64,000 bases of DNA from Laburnicola sp. R22_1 (Eukaryota > Ascomycota > Dothideomycetes > Pleosporales > Didymosphaeriaceae), in the NCBI GenBank assembly GCA_014281115.1, contig JACONQ010000016.1, positions 2,046,001 through 2,110,000 on the forward strand. Reading direction: 5' to 3'. This document shows, in pieces, positions 52,795-64,000 of this stretch. The translations under genes were made by a program, and so were the position numbers. Position 1 is the first letter of the stretch. The number at the start of each line of letters is the position of its first letter. The notes below the pieces were generated by a model. It had not been told where the DNA came from. It saw only the letters and a program-made list of their open reading frames with translations, and did not search any database.

Positions 52795-54903
52795 CACCAA
52801 ATGCACGACCCCACCAAATGCACGGTTTTGAAAAAATCCACGTAGTTTATTAACGCTCATAACTCCACTAATATTAACGCTATGGAGGCCGCGCTGACAG
52901 CAATCGAAAGCTTGCCAGCAGGCGAAAAGCCTAATTACACCAAAATTGCCAAATTATTTGGCGTTAAGCGATCAACTTTATCGCGGCGCGCGCGCGGGAT
53001 CAATAAAAGCCACATAGAGAGGGCAAATGAGCAGAAATTTCTCAACACTATATAAGAAAAAGAGCTTGTAAACTACATATATAAGCTTAATAAGAGAGGC
53101 CTGCCTCCTACAAAGCAAATAATCTAAAATTTTGCAACAGAAATAGCCAGAAAAGAGCTAGGCAAAAACTAGGTTGAGCGCTTTATTACCCGCAACAATA
53201 TGAAGCTCATATCGCGATGGACTACTGGTATCGACGCCTGTCGCCACCGCGCTGATTCTGCTACCAAATACGCCTTATACTTTAAGCTTTTAGGCGACAA
53301 AATAACCTAGTACGATATCGACAGTCGCCATATGTACAATATGGATGAAAAAGGGTTCCTTATTGGAGTGCTCACTAAGATGAAAAGAGTGTTCTCGCGG
53401 CAGCTGTATAAGCAGGGCCCTCACAAGCAAATGCTCTAGGACAGCAATAGAGAGTAGGTAACAACAATTGCCTATATTTGCGCCGATAGCACCTCGCTAA
53501 CGCCAGCCTTAATTTATTAAGCTACTACAGGTAATATACAAGACTTATGGCTTTAAGATTTTAATCCGCAACACCACAAGGCCTTTTTTACGAGCTTATT
53601 AAGTGGGTGGACTAACAATAAGATTGGTTTGGCGTGGCGTAAACAAGTATTTAATCGCGAGACCAAGGAGAAAGCTCGTAGGGAGTACCGACTACTCATA
53701 CTTAATAGGCATGAGTCTTATATTACCATGCAATTTATCACGTACTGCGACAATAACAAAATACTCCTTACAACCTTCCCGCCACACGCTACCCACACTC
53801 TCTAGCCTCTTAATGTGGCGATGTTCAAGCCTCTAAGTACGGCGTATACAAGAGAGCTCTTAGAGTTTATGTACAACTGCCAGGGCCTCTTAGCAATTAC
53901 TAAACGCGACTTTTATTAACTCTTTAACGCCTCCTAGCAAAGGGCCTTTTAAGAAACAATAATACTTAAAGCTTTTAAGTGTACTAGGTTGTCACCTTAT
54001 AACCTAAACACTATACTTAAGAAGTTTATCGCAGAGCACAAGAGCCCTCCCTTAAGTTAGAGTAGCTTGTCAAACCTCTCTAATTCTGATTAGCGTAAAG
54101 TACGGCAAATACTAAAGGACATTATTGCGGAGGACTACGCTAAGGAGCGTAAATAGCTATTGCAAAATTATCACAAGCTTAAGATCAAATATAGGGTCCT
54201 TTAACACTAATACAATAGGCTTAAGCAAGCTTTTATTAACAAAAAGAGGCGCCATTAACGTGGCAAGCCTCTCCTACTTAATAAACCTAATAATTGGCAT
54301 AGCGGCGCTGTATTTTACTCACCTAGCAAAGTTTAGAGGGCCCGCAAGAGGTAGGAGCAAATTAAGACTAATAAAAAGCTTCAACAACAACAACTCTTAG
54401 AGGCTCAACACCAAAGGCTTCTTAAAAAGCAGGAGAAATAAGCTCTCAAAGAGGAGAGAGCTCGCGTACGTTTGGCGGCGCGAGAACTGAAGGCGCAAGC
54501 AAAAGAGGCCAAGGCTGCTGAGCGAGCTAAAAAGCTACTCCAAAAGCAGCTCGAAAAGCAACTCAAAGGTGATATACAATTGTCTAAAAAGGGTAATCAA
54601 TAGAGCCTTAACCCTTATACACCAAAAAAACAAGCTCTTAAGAGACCTGAGGCTACTATTATTAATCAAGAGCCCACTGGAGAGAGGGTGCCCTCACCCG
54701 CCAGAGCCACGCGCACCCGTACTATACAGCTCCCACAGCGTTATCGCAAGTAATTTATCATTGCGCAATAGTTTTACATGCTCCTACAAGTGCTACTGCA
54801 AAAAATCTAGTGATTTTACTATATATTTGGCGTTGTATAGGTTTTGGGGTGTTGCCCTTGGTGGCGGCAAAAACGTGCATTTGGTGGGTCCGTGCATTTG
54901 GTG
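52795..54903 (+). mobile_element. Pogo-type element E, about 2.1 kb
   Basis: Inverted ends of about 33 bp contain the motif CACCAAATGCACG twice, separated by a few bases (52795-52824 and the complement at 54870-54903). A TA lies outside the right end; on the left the nearest TA is three bases out, suggesting a small change. The transposase on the plus strand is related to element B (both start MEAAL). The length (2,109 bp) is almost the same as B (2,116 bp). Confidence 0.85.
52882..54753 (+). pseudogene. Pogo-type DDE transposase of element E, RIP-degraded
   Basis: A single 624-codon frame from MEAALTAIESLP to the TAA at 54751, with about 25 internal TAA/TAG codons. Order: psq HTH (KPNYTKIAKLFGVKRSTLSR), CENP-B HTH (LNKRGLPPTKQII, NFATEIARKELGKN), and the DDE core (MYNMDEKGFLIGVLTKMKRV; LLILNRHESYITMQFITYCD; HATHTL-PLNVAMFKPLSTAY). 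A Lys/Gln/Ala-rich coiled tail (EERARVRLAARELKAQAKEA) follows, ending TRTIQLPQRYRK. The second catalytic position reads LNRHES, so Asp is lost there, again a G-to-A type change. Confidence 0.85.
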
Positions 54904-55965
54904 GTAAAATATGGTAAGCTAATTAGAAGATCTGCTATATAGCGCTATTACATAATAGCGTGTAAATAATAACGCCTACTAGGTAGTGCAAAGCACCTTC
55001 TAATAGTTCTTCTACCTAGGGGTAGGCTGGTAAATGGGTTCGGGGTACCCAGCTTGGGTATAGGGTTGGGTTGGGGTCGTATGGACCCTAGGGATAGGTT
55101 AGGTTAGGTTGCATAGACTCTTAGGTATAGGTTAGGTTAAGATACTTATTAGGGTTGCGTAACTTATATTATATAAAATTAATAGTAATAAAATTAGTAA
55201 CTTTAGTTACTCTCTAAAGATGTATAAGAAAAGAGATCTAAATAAAAGTAAAATTCACGCTATTTTGCCATTAATATATATATTTATTATATCTTATTAT
55301 TGCTAACGCTATAATAGCGCTAAGGCCTTAACTACTTTTATAGTAGCTACCCTTAGTAAAAAGAAATTAGTAGCTTACTATCTAAAATCTTAGAACCTTA
55401 TATAGTTTTAATAGTCTTTTTATTAGCTAGTAGCTTATATAAATTATTTTCTTTATTTAATAGCGCTGTGTCTTCTAAATTATTTTCTTTTATATTAGAA
55501 TTTAATAACTTTATAAATTACTTATTAGCTATTATAAACTTAACTATTATAACCTTTTAAATTATTTAAGTAGTAAGATTATGCCTTTAATTTCTAATTA
55601 TATCTTTACTAGTGTTAAAGATATACTTAATATCTACTTATAAAATCTATACTACTAGAATATTCTTTATAATCTATATAAGTTAGAAATAAGATATTTA
55701 ATAAACTTTCTACTATGCTAGTATATTAAACCTATTACTTTTTTAACTATAGGAGTACTTAGATATATTTCTTCTTTTATTTAACTTAGGCCTAAGTTAT
55801 AATTAATATCTAGCGTAGCTAAACTTTAGCTAGAGATAGAGAGGCTACTAAACTATAAACTAAGTAGTAAAGAAGACTTTTAAAACTATTTACTATCTTA
55901 TAACTATTTTAGATTAGTATTTAAGACTAAAGTAGGATCCTTAACTATTAGGCTATTATAGTAAT
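54904..55965. other. AT-rich relic DNA with G-rich patch
   Basis: Very AT-rich, no open frames. A G-rich stretch at about 55011-55150 has irregular GGGTTGGG and AGGTTAGGTT motifs but no regular telomere unit. Confidence 0.5.
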
Positions 55966-56177
55966 TGTGATGGATTAATGCCTAGAGGCGCCGCGACTCT
56001 AAGGCAGGCTGGAGATAACACTTTATCTCTGGCGCTAGCCTAACTAGGCCTAGCACCTGGCGCCCACTGCGCGCCCACTATACAGTAGGCGTGAGTAATT
56101 ACTAGGATCTCTACGTAGTATCTTACCCATAGAGTTTAATTAACTATTATCTTAACTCTAACTATTAATTCTTTACA
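55966..56177 (+). repeat. Left LTR of gypsy element
   Basis: 212 bp starting TGTGATGGATTAATGCCTAG. It differs from the right LTR mostly by C/T and G/A changes. Confidence 0.92.
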
Positions 56178-56589
56178 CTATACTACGTTAACCTTATACT
56201 CTACACAATATCTTATTAGGCCTAGCAATCTAAAAAAGCTAGTATTAAGCTAATAGGCAACCTTATAACTTATATATATTAACTGGCTTATATAAGCTTA
56301 TACTATTAATAGTTGCTACGCGTTATAAGGATACTAGGGTGCCATTTAGTAAATAGAAACTAGATCTGTGTAAGAAGTCTAGTGGGTAGACAAAACGTCT
56401 AGGCCTAATAATAGTAACGTGTTACAACTAATTAGGAGATAAACGCCACACTAGTTAGAGAAGTTGCCTTAGGTACTAGTATACGCAATAATAACAACCC
56501 TAGAAGACGTATAGAGGATAGCAAATAAGTGAAAGTAAGTACACTACTTGCGCTATAGCTTACTATAAGCACTCTAACCTTTGTAGTCG

Positions 56590-59500
56590 TAATTGCAAAC
56601 TATGGCTAGCAATAATAAAATGCAGAGTTAGGTTGTGTCTAGCATTTTAGGCTAGAAATAAGTTTAATAGCCTAGCCAATTCTATAATACTATTTATATA
56701 ATCTTAAAGATTAGTAGTAGTTAAGTTAATATAACGCCCACAATACTAAAATATATAGATTTAGATATTGCAAACTCTCGTCTAGAAATCGCGTATCTTA
56801 AGAATAATTACCTGCGATTCTGTGTCATCTTTCCTAAAAACAACAATGACGATAATGTCTAGCTAGAGTTACAAGAACATAATAACACTAATAATAATTC
56901 TACCTATATCTTCTAGTTAGGCGCAGACTGTCCTAAGGGTAATAGACTCGCTTCTATTAAGTATAATACTATTATTAACAACGTTATTAATAGTGGTAAT
57001 AAACTACTTAAGTAAGTAATAGAGGAACTTCACAACTAGGTTATTAATATCCTAGCCCTCCTTATTACCCTCTGTAATGCTGCTTACAGCGCAGACAACA
57101 ATCTTAAAAGCCAAGCTTTATAGTTATAGGAAGCGTCTACTATTACTACGCTAGATACAATAGAGATAGTTAAGTAGCTTATAGTAACCTAGCGCAAGTT
57201 AAAGAAATATAAGCAGCTATACAAAACCTAAGGCCCCGCTAATAATAACAATAACACCGCCCCTTAACTCTACAAAGAACTTAAGGTTAAGAAACGCAAA
57301 CTCGCTAAGGCACGCAAAGGAAATAGAGAATTGCAAGCCTAACTAAGTAAGCACCTAATTACTATTAATAACTAACAATATTAGGTTAAATCCTTGCAAT
57401 TAGAGTTGGACTAAGCAAGGGCCAAAGTTAAGAAATATAATAGTAAGGCCGGCGAGTATTACTAGTTATAGAAGGCAGAACAATAGACATTACGTAACTA
57501 TTAGTTTGACTATAATAAAGCTGCTTATAATCTAGAGAAGCTGTATTATAACTATAACTAATTAAAATAGAATAAGCAGAATAAAGTCATCAACTTAGTA
57601 CGTAAAGTTTAATAATATAAGCCTAACTTTTATAGGTATATAGTCCTAGGTTAAAATACTAATACTTGCGGAGATCCTTATCTATCTAGGTAAGTATCTC
57701 TCTAAGGACGGGCAGGTCTACGCTGCGACCCCTCTCTAGCTGCCCGCAATAGCCAGACATTACAATATAATCTCTCTTCCTATTATAAACGCAGCGTATT
57801 GTTCGTCTAAAATACTACTAAATAAGTTAATTATAATAAGTAACAAGATAACGTCTACAAATCTTATATCTCTTAAGCTTCTTCTATAGCTACTACTTTT
57901 GCTGCCACTACCTTTGTATCTAGCAGCGGGCATTATCTACCTAAGATACCTAACTTAGAAAAATTTAATAGTAAAGAAGATAAGAACTATAAGAGGTAGC
58001 GCGTACTAGCCATTAACAAATGCAAGATTGCCTTTAATAAGAAGGACTAGCGTATTACGTACCTTATAAATTATATTAAGAGCGACGCTTGGGCGTTAGT
58101 TAAGGATATAAGGCCCTAGCACTTTATAGAGTATATGAAGACATTAGATAAATTCTATAAATATACGTCTATAGACAAGATTACTTAGGCGTTAAATAAT
58201 CTAGCTAATCTCTTATAGCCTCTTAAACAAAAGGCTGGCGAGAGTTTCACAGCATGGCGCATCTATTTTATAGCTGTCCACAATCTTATCTCTATACTAG
58301 ATACTATAATAATTAACTATGCCTAAAAGCTTATAAACTAGTCTATCGCTAATACTATAAACATCTATAAGAAAGACAGTAATAGTCTATTCTAGTACTT
58401 ACGCGATGCTAGCAATATTAATAAACAATGCTAGTATACTACAGCCCTAAAGGTAAAGGCCACAATTATAAGTATATCTATAACGCGAATAAAGATAGTA
58501 GAGTCTTGCGCTTTAATAATATTATTAAAACAAAACCTTAATAAGATCACGTTTAGCTAAACTAAAGAAGAGAGGCGTATATTAGCGCGCTTAAAACTAT
58601 GCTTTAAGTGTAGTAAGCCTAACTACTAACAACGCAACCCATATACACTCTACTATAATAAGCCTACTATACTATCTACTAATATCTCTATATTGCTTGC
58701 CGCCCTACAAGCGTTGCACGCTAACAAATTGGAAACTAAAGATAAGCCTACTAAGGACAATAATAAAGTTAACAATAATGGCTTTATAATTAACTTAGAA
58801 AACTAGACACTTCTACGCAAAATCGCACGCAGGAGCTAGACTAGTATAGTGCTAAGAGAACATTAGACTAGATTTAATTAAGTTATAACCAATTTAAAAC
58901 CGTCGCCGCTCTCGCTATCCCACTTAATTAAGCCTATTCTAGTAGGCACCGAGTCTCCTCTACCTTCTTAACTAATAGTCCTCTTAATATAACAAGTTAG
59001 TTAATCTTTTTAGGTTAAATACAAACACTATAAGGATGGCAAAGAACTTCTACACTTATTAATATAGAGGTAAGCGCGTGCTTTATAAGCTACTATTAGG
59101 TAAAGTAACACGGCTATAAGATAATTAAGACTAATAAATTCATATAACTAACATTAGCAGATGGCGGCGAGGTTAGAAAACTTACAGAAGCCATAGACCT
59201 TACTATTAAATATGGCAGCCATACGTCCACTATACTATGCTATATTACTAATATTAGAAAATATAACGTTATTCTGGGTATAAATTAGATAGACTATTAT
59301 GAGCCCTTAATTTAGTTTAGTGAAACCCATTCTATAGAGTTTAAATTAAATCGCTACCGAACCAACTGCTTATATTAAGAATAACCTAAAATTATATACT
59401 ATAATTAACTATTAAAGAGTAAGTTGCGTAAAACTTCGCTAGTTAGTAATATATGCATAATTAGTGCATACGTCGCTATTTAATTAGCTGCCCAAGATCT

Positions 59501-62300
59501 CGATAATATTGTCTGAGTAAAGCCCTATTATTAGGACTTGCTTAAGCGCTCTCCTAATAATAACGTCTCTCTTAACGCATTTAAGGACAGCTTTCCTAGT
59601 TTGGCTGCTATAATAACTAAAGAGGACTTTGATAAGTACGTAAACAAGCTAAACTAAGCATCTTAGTTAAATAACAAGCTTCGCGACATAGTCCCTAGAT
59701 TTGTCTTTAATAAGTTTAAGTAAGTGTTTAGCGCTATTAAAGCTAACACCCTACCTTCGCGCCGCAAGAGAGTCGACCACGCAATTAATGTGAACCCAAG
59801 CTCTCTAATCCCTTAACCTAAGATCTACAGGCTAACACGCACTAAAACTAAAGCGGTTAAGAAATATATTAATAAAATGCTAGGCAAAGGATTTATACGC
59901 CTAAGTACGTCACTATAAGCGGCGCTAGTACTAGTAGTAAAGAAGCCTAGGAAAGATCTCTAGATTTGTGTCGACTACTAACAATTAAACGCCATAACAA
60001 AAAAGAATTAAAACGCGCCTCCCTCTATTAAGAAAACGCTCGCTAGGATGGCTAAGGTCTCTATTATATTATTAGTAGACGTTATTGCCGCCTTTAACAC
60101 TGTACAAATTAAAGAAGGCAATAAAGAGAAAATAGTATTTATAATACGATATAGGCTGTATAAGTACGTAGTTATGCCTTTTAGACTCTATAATACTCTG
60201 AAGACTTTTTAGACTTTTATTAATAAGACGCTTTGTAAGTATCTTAACAACTTTTATATAGCGTACTTAGACAACATCCTTATATATAGTAAGTAAGAAG
60301 ATAAGTATAAGGCGCACGTACTTAAGGTAATTGCTAGACTCTATAACGCTAGTCTATACTTAGATCCCGCAAAGTGTAAATGGAACATTAAATGGGTAAA
60401 GTATTTGGGACTTATACTTACCACTAACAGCATTAAAATAGATTCTAAGAAAGTTAAGACTGTGGTAAATTAGCCTACACTCCGGTGCATAAAGGACGTG
60501 CAAGCCTTTCTAGGGTTTACTAACTTTTACTAACAGTTTATTGCTAGGTTTTTACACCTAGCTAAGCTGCTTACTAAACTTATAAGGGACGGCGCGTATA
60601 AAGAGTTTTTACTAGCCCTAGACTTAAAGGCTTTAGCTATGTTTAATAAACTAAAGAAGGCTTTTTGCGATACTAATAGAAAGATCCTAGCTTACTTTAA
60701 CCCTAATCTAGAAATATGGCTAGAAACTAACACTTCTAACTTTATATATACCGTAGTACTTTTGTAAATATATAATAGGGTATTGCAACCTATCGCGTTC
60801 TTATTATATAAGATAATACCTACGGAGTGCAACTATAAAATATATAACAAAGAACTCCTTGCTATTATCTAAGCTTTTAAGGAGTGGTAATTTAAACTTA
60901 CTAGCACGAATAATCCTATAAAGGTCCTATCTAACTACTAAGCATTATAGATGTTTATAACTAACAAATAACTTAACTATCGCTAAGCTAGATAGGCTAA
61001 GTTTTTATTTAAGTTTAATTTCAAAATTACGTACTAGCCTAGGGTTTAAGGTACTAAACCTAACGCCCTAATATATTATTTAGATAATCTGCCTTAAGAT
61101 ATAGAAGACGCGCATAGGCAACACTAATGGCAAGTTATTATTAAGCCATATTAGGTTGACCTAAAACTTAGAATTGTGTACATAGCGTGCGAATAGGATG
61201 CTAGCGCATAATATATAGTTTATCTAGCCTAGATTATAACTCTCTACTCTATACAAAGTCTTATTTTTATTGCGCACAATATATACAACAATAGTAAAAG
61301 GTATAATATTATAGAATAAGTTGCGCTTAGCAGTGTGGTAGTAAGCGTTTTAGAGGAGGAAAGTTTACTCAACAACATAAACCTATCGCTAACACTCTAT
61401 AACCCTTTAGCAACCACTAATACTTGCGACAAACAACTCTAAAACGTACATACTATACCTTATAATAAGCAACTACTAAAAGCACCTAGCGTGTCCTATA
61501 ATAAGCAACCTTAAGTCGCACCCACTATGTCTCAGGTACCCCCTGTGCCCGTTAATAAACAATTAAACAACATACCCACTGTAAAGCCTAATAAGCGACT
61601 ACTAGTAGAGATACTAAGCATAGTAGAACTAATAGATAAAATCTATTTAGCATACCTAGCAGACAAGAATTTAATAGCAATTATAACGGTGTTAAAAGAT
61701 AGTTAATAGAGAATTCTGTACAATATTATACATAGAGGCACTAGACTAGAGCTTAGCAATTATTAGTTATACAGCGGTCTGCTATACGTATAAGGCAAAG
61801 TATACATCCCTAACATTCTAGAACTTTACGCCTATATAATTAACTATATACACAAATTGCTCTATAGGGAATATAGAGGAAAATATAAGAGTTATACGAA
61901 ATTAACGCGGTGGTATTTCTGACCTAATATAACAAGCGACGTTGCCTAGTATATTAAAGCTTGTCTACTCTACTAATATAAAAAGACCTATCGCGATGGT
62001 AAATAAGGCCTACTTTATCTACTACCCATACTAGAGCAATACTAAATGTTAATCTTAATTAATTATATTACTAAACTTTTGCCTTATATAGTTAATAGTT
62101 GTATGTATAAATACATTCTTGTTATAGTTAACTAACTTAGCAAAAAATAGAAGTTTATACTAGTTATAGACTTACGTATTAATACTCTTATATAAGCCAC
62201 GCTAACGTTACTACCTATAAGTAAGAATTTAAAAGTTATAATTTATAAGCTATAGTTACAAGTTACAATTATATAATATATAGACGAAATTTCGCCAACC
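56590..62300 (+). pseudogene. Gag-Pol coding region of the gypsy element, heavily broken
   Basis: Positions are approximate. Gag-like blocks occur at about 57940-58640 (PKIPNLEKFN, AGESFTAWRIYFIAVHN), followed by a knuckle CFKCSKPNY that is incomplete. The protease region is at about 59100-59300. Reverse transcriptase at about 59830-60560 has GKGFIRLS, LLVDVIAAFNTVQI and the catalytic YLDNILIYS, where the family has YxDD, so the second Asp reads Asn. RNase H is at about 60600-61000. The integrase region (61720-62250) has the HKLLYREYRGKYKSYTKL and PNITSDVA blocks. TAA/TAG codons occur every few codons. No product can be made. Confidence 0.85.
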
Positions 62301-62544
62301 TGGCCTAGTAGCTTATACTTAGATTACTAAGAAACACTAGATTTACTATAGCGCCATTATATTAACCTAGTATACAATCTTAGAGATATGCCTAACAGAT
62401 AATAAAACTAGCCACAGATGCAACGTGTATTAAAAACCCAGGTATAAGGTAATAATTTTAGGGACTAGGATGCCAGAGGCATAAGAAGGGCACGGTATTA
62501 TTACAAGAGCGATGGAACTACTCTTCTTAGAGGGGGGAGGGTAG

Positions 62545-62756
62545 TGTAATAGATTAATACCTAGAGGCGCCGCAGCCCTAAGATAGGCCGGAGATAACGC
62601 TTTATCTTCGGCGCTAGCCTAACTAGGCCTAGTACCTAGCGTTTACTGCGCGTCCACTATACAGTAGGCGTGGGTAATTACTAGGATTCCTACGCAGTAT
62701 CTTACCCATAGAGTTTAATTAACTATTATCTTAACTCTGACTATCGATCCTTTATA
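62545..62756 (+). repeat. Right LTR of gypsy element
   Basis: 212 bp starting TGTAATAGATTAATACCTAG, aligned end to end with the left LTR. Confidence 0.92.
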
Positions 62757-62761
62757 ATAAT

Positions 62762-64000
62762 TAAGGTACTTTAAAAACTATTAGTAATATATATACTTAT
62801 TCTAAGTCTTTTATATTTTATTCTATATAATAATTAGTATATAACTATAATAAATAGCTATAATTATAATACTTTATATGCTATAAGCTTTTATAAAGGA
62901 TCTAATATTATTATATAGTTAAATAAGAAACTCTTCTCTCTATTTATTCTTAAATAATACTTGCGTAACTTCTCTTATTCTATCTTAGCTATAGCCTATA
63001 TAGCTTCTAGCTATTTAATATTATTTAACTCTTTAATAAGCTTAATATTTATCTTATTTAGAAAAGTAAAGAGCTAGTTATATATAACCTAGATATATAA
63101 AACTTAGAGTTTCTAGTTTTTACTTAAAAAGTTTATAGTCTTCTTAAACTTTTAAAGTATAAAAGTAATTAACTTAAAATATAACTATTCTAGCGCTAAT
63201 AGTTAAAGTTTCCTAAGATTTTTAAAGTCTGCCTTTATAGTATTACTATAAGTAAAAGCGTTTAATCTCCTAGTTGTCTTTATTATAATTTTATTCTCTA
63301 GCTATATACTAATATTTATCTAAAGCTTTAGTACGCGCTTATATATATTATACGTAAATTTCTATCTTATTTAAATATTTTAAATTATAAATAATTGTTT
63401 CTTTAGCGGTATGTTACTCTGCGTTATAAGAAATTGCTTAAATTACTATAGTAACTAGTTAATTGCAATGCAAATAGCATAGAGCTACGCACTAGTTATT
63501 TTATAATAACTTTCTATAATAACTTTCTATAATAACTTTCTATAATAACTTTCTATAATAACTTTCTATAATAACTTTCTATAATAACTTTCTATAATAA
63601 CCTTCTATAATAACTTTCTATAATAACTTTCTATAATAACTTTCTATAATAACTTTCTATAATAATAGCTAACGTACCTTGCGAAGGAAATTTAGGATAT
63701 ATATCTGCGCCTAGATTTTATTTATATATTACTACTATAGCGTCTTTCTAGAGTTAAGATTAATAGGCGCTAATAACTTAAGGTAATAGATAATATCTTA
63801 AACTATGAGGTTAATAATATAAGTAAGATATAGAATTATATTCTCTTTTTATTTTTAGATAATATTCTTCTCTAATAGTTTATACTAGATGCTCTAAGCT
63901 AAAGTGCTATTATTACTAGTATTATTATATATAATTGCTAAGAGCTTTTATGTAGTTCCTATATCCTTAAGAATCTATAGTACCTCTAATGCTATTAATA
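62762..64000. other. AT-rich relic DNA to window end
   Basis: No open frames; TA-rich throughout, consistent with saturated RIP. It contains the 13-bp minisatellite listed separately. Confidence 0.55.
63501..63664. repeat. 13-bp minisatellite (AATAACTTTCTAT)n
   Basis: About twelve head-to-tail copies of AATAACTTTCTAT. One copy has CC in place of CT (AATAACCTTCTAT at about 63597). It lies in AT-rich relic DNA. Confidence 0.92.

Larger units (their letters stand above)
55966..62756 (+). mobile_element. Ty3/gypsy LTR retrotransposon, 6,791 bp, RIP-degraded
   Basis: Two direct LTRs of 212 bp (55966-56177, 62545-62756) start TG and end CA (left) or TA (right). Flanking 5-bp duplications are GTAAT (55961-55965) and ATAAT (62757-62761), differing by a G-to-A change. 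A polypurine tract (AGAGGGGGGAGGG) stands just before the right LTR. The interior encodes Gag, protease, RT-RNase H and integrase in that order (Ty3/gypsy order) on the plus strand. Confidence 0.93.

Noticed and set aside
55011..55150. Possible internal telomere repeats (GGGTTGGG, AGGTTAGGTT)
   Set aside because: No regular TTAGGG array; the units are irregular and sit inside relic transposon DNA.

Overview
The window looks like the nuclear genome of a filamentous ascomycete, most likely a Dothideomycete of the Pleosporales type (inference). The support is short GT..AG introns (about 46-113 nt), fungal-specific genes (ENA-type Na+ ATPase, Mug65-like dysferlin protein, GH28 polygalacturonase, Cdt1), and a sharp split between GC-rich gene blocks and AT-rich transposon blocks. 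The transposon reading frames are broken mainly by TAG/TAA codons, as expected if repeat-induced point mutation (RIP, C:G to T:A) acted on duplicated DNA.

Layout. 1-9.3 kb is a gene block: end of a membrane protein, a decayed short-chain dehydrogenase, beta-carbonic anhydrase, a DUF3253 protein, a Mug65-like protein, a small LEA-like protein, and Cdt1 with an ACGCGT box in its promoter. 9.3-18.4 kb holds a host gene that appears to be split by a 7,665-bp hAT transposon with a perfect 8-bp target duplication (CGTTGGAT). Two Tc1/pogo-type elements are nested inside the hAT. 18.4-28.2 kb is a second gene block: formyltetrahydrofolate deformylase, a Rieske oxygenase, an ENA P-type ATPase and a truncated secreted-protein start. 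28.6-37.6 kb is a repeat block: an F-box/2EXR-like pseudogene, two pogo-like elements whose transposases end in a CCHC knuckle, 3 kb of extremely AT-rich relics, and a 387-bp hAT MITE with a perfect 8-bp duplication.

38-52.4 kb is a third gene block: two divergent F-box/2EXR-like paralogues, a 3.3-kb hAT (42.3-45.7 kb), an atypical protein kinase, a three-exon polygalacturonase, a broken cysteine-rich secreted protein, a HAD hydrolase with a one-base frameshift, and a serine racemase/threonine dehydratase-like enzyme. 52.8-64 kb is a final transposon block: another pogo-like element and a complete but RIP-degraded 6,791-bp Ty3/gypsy retrotransposon with 212-bp LTRs, followed by AT-rich DNA with a 13-bp minisatellite.

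The host genes do not form an obvious pathway cluster. Several (polygalacturonase, small secreted protein, ENA pump, carbonic anhydrase) fit a plant-associated lifestyle (inference). The clearest story is genome architecture: nested insertions with readable boundaries, RIP damage that differs between copies, and host genes broken at their edges.
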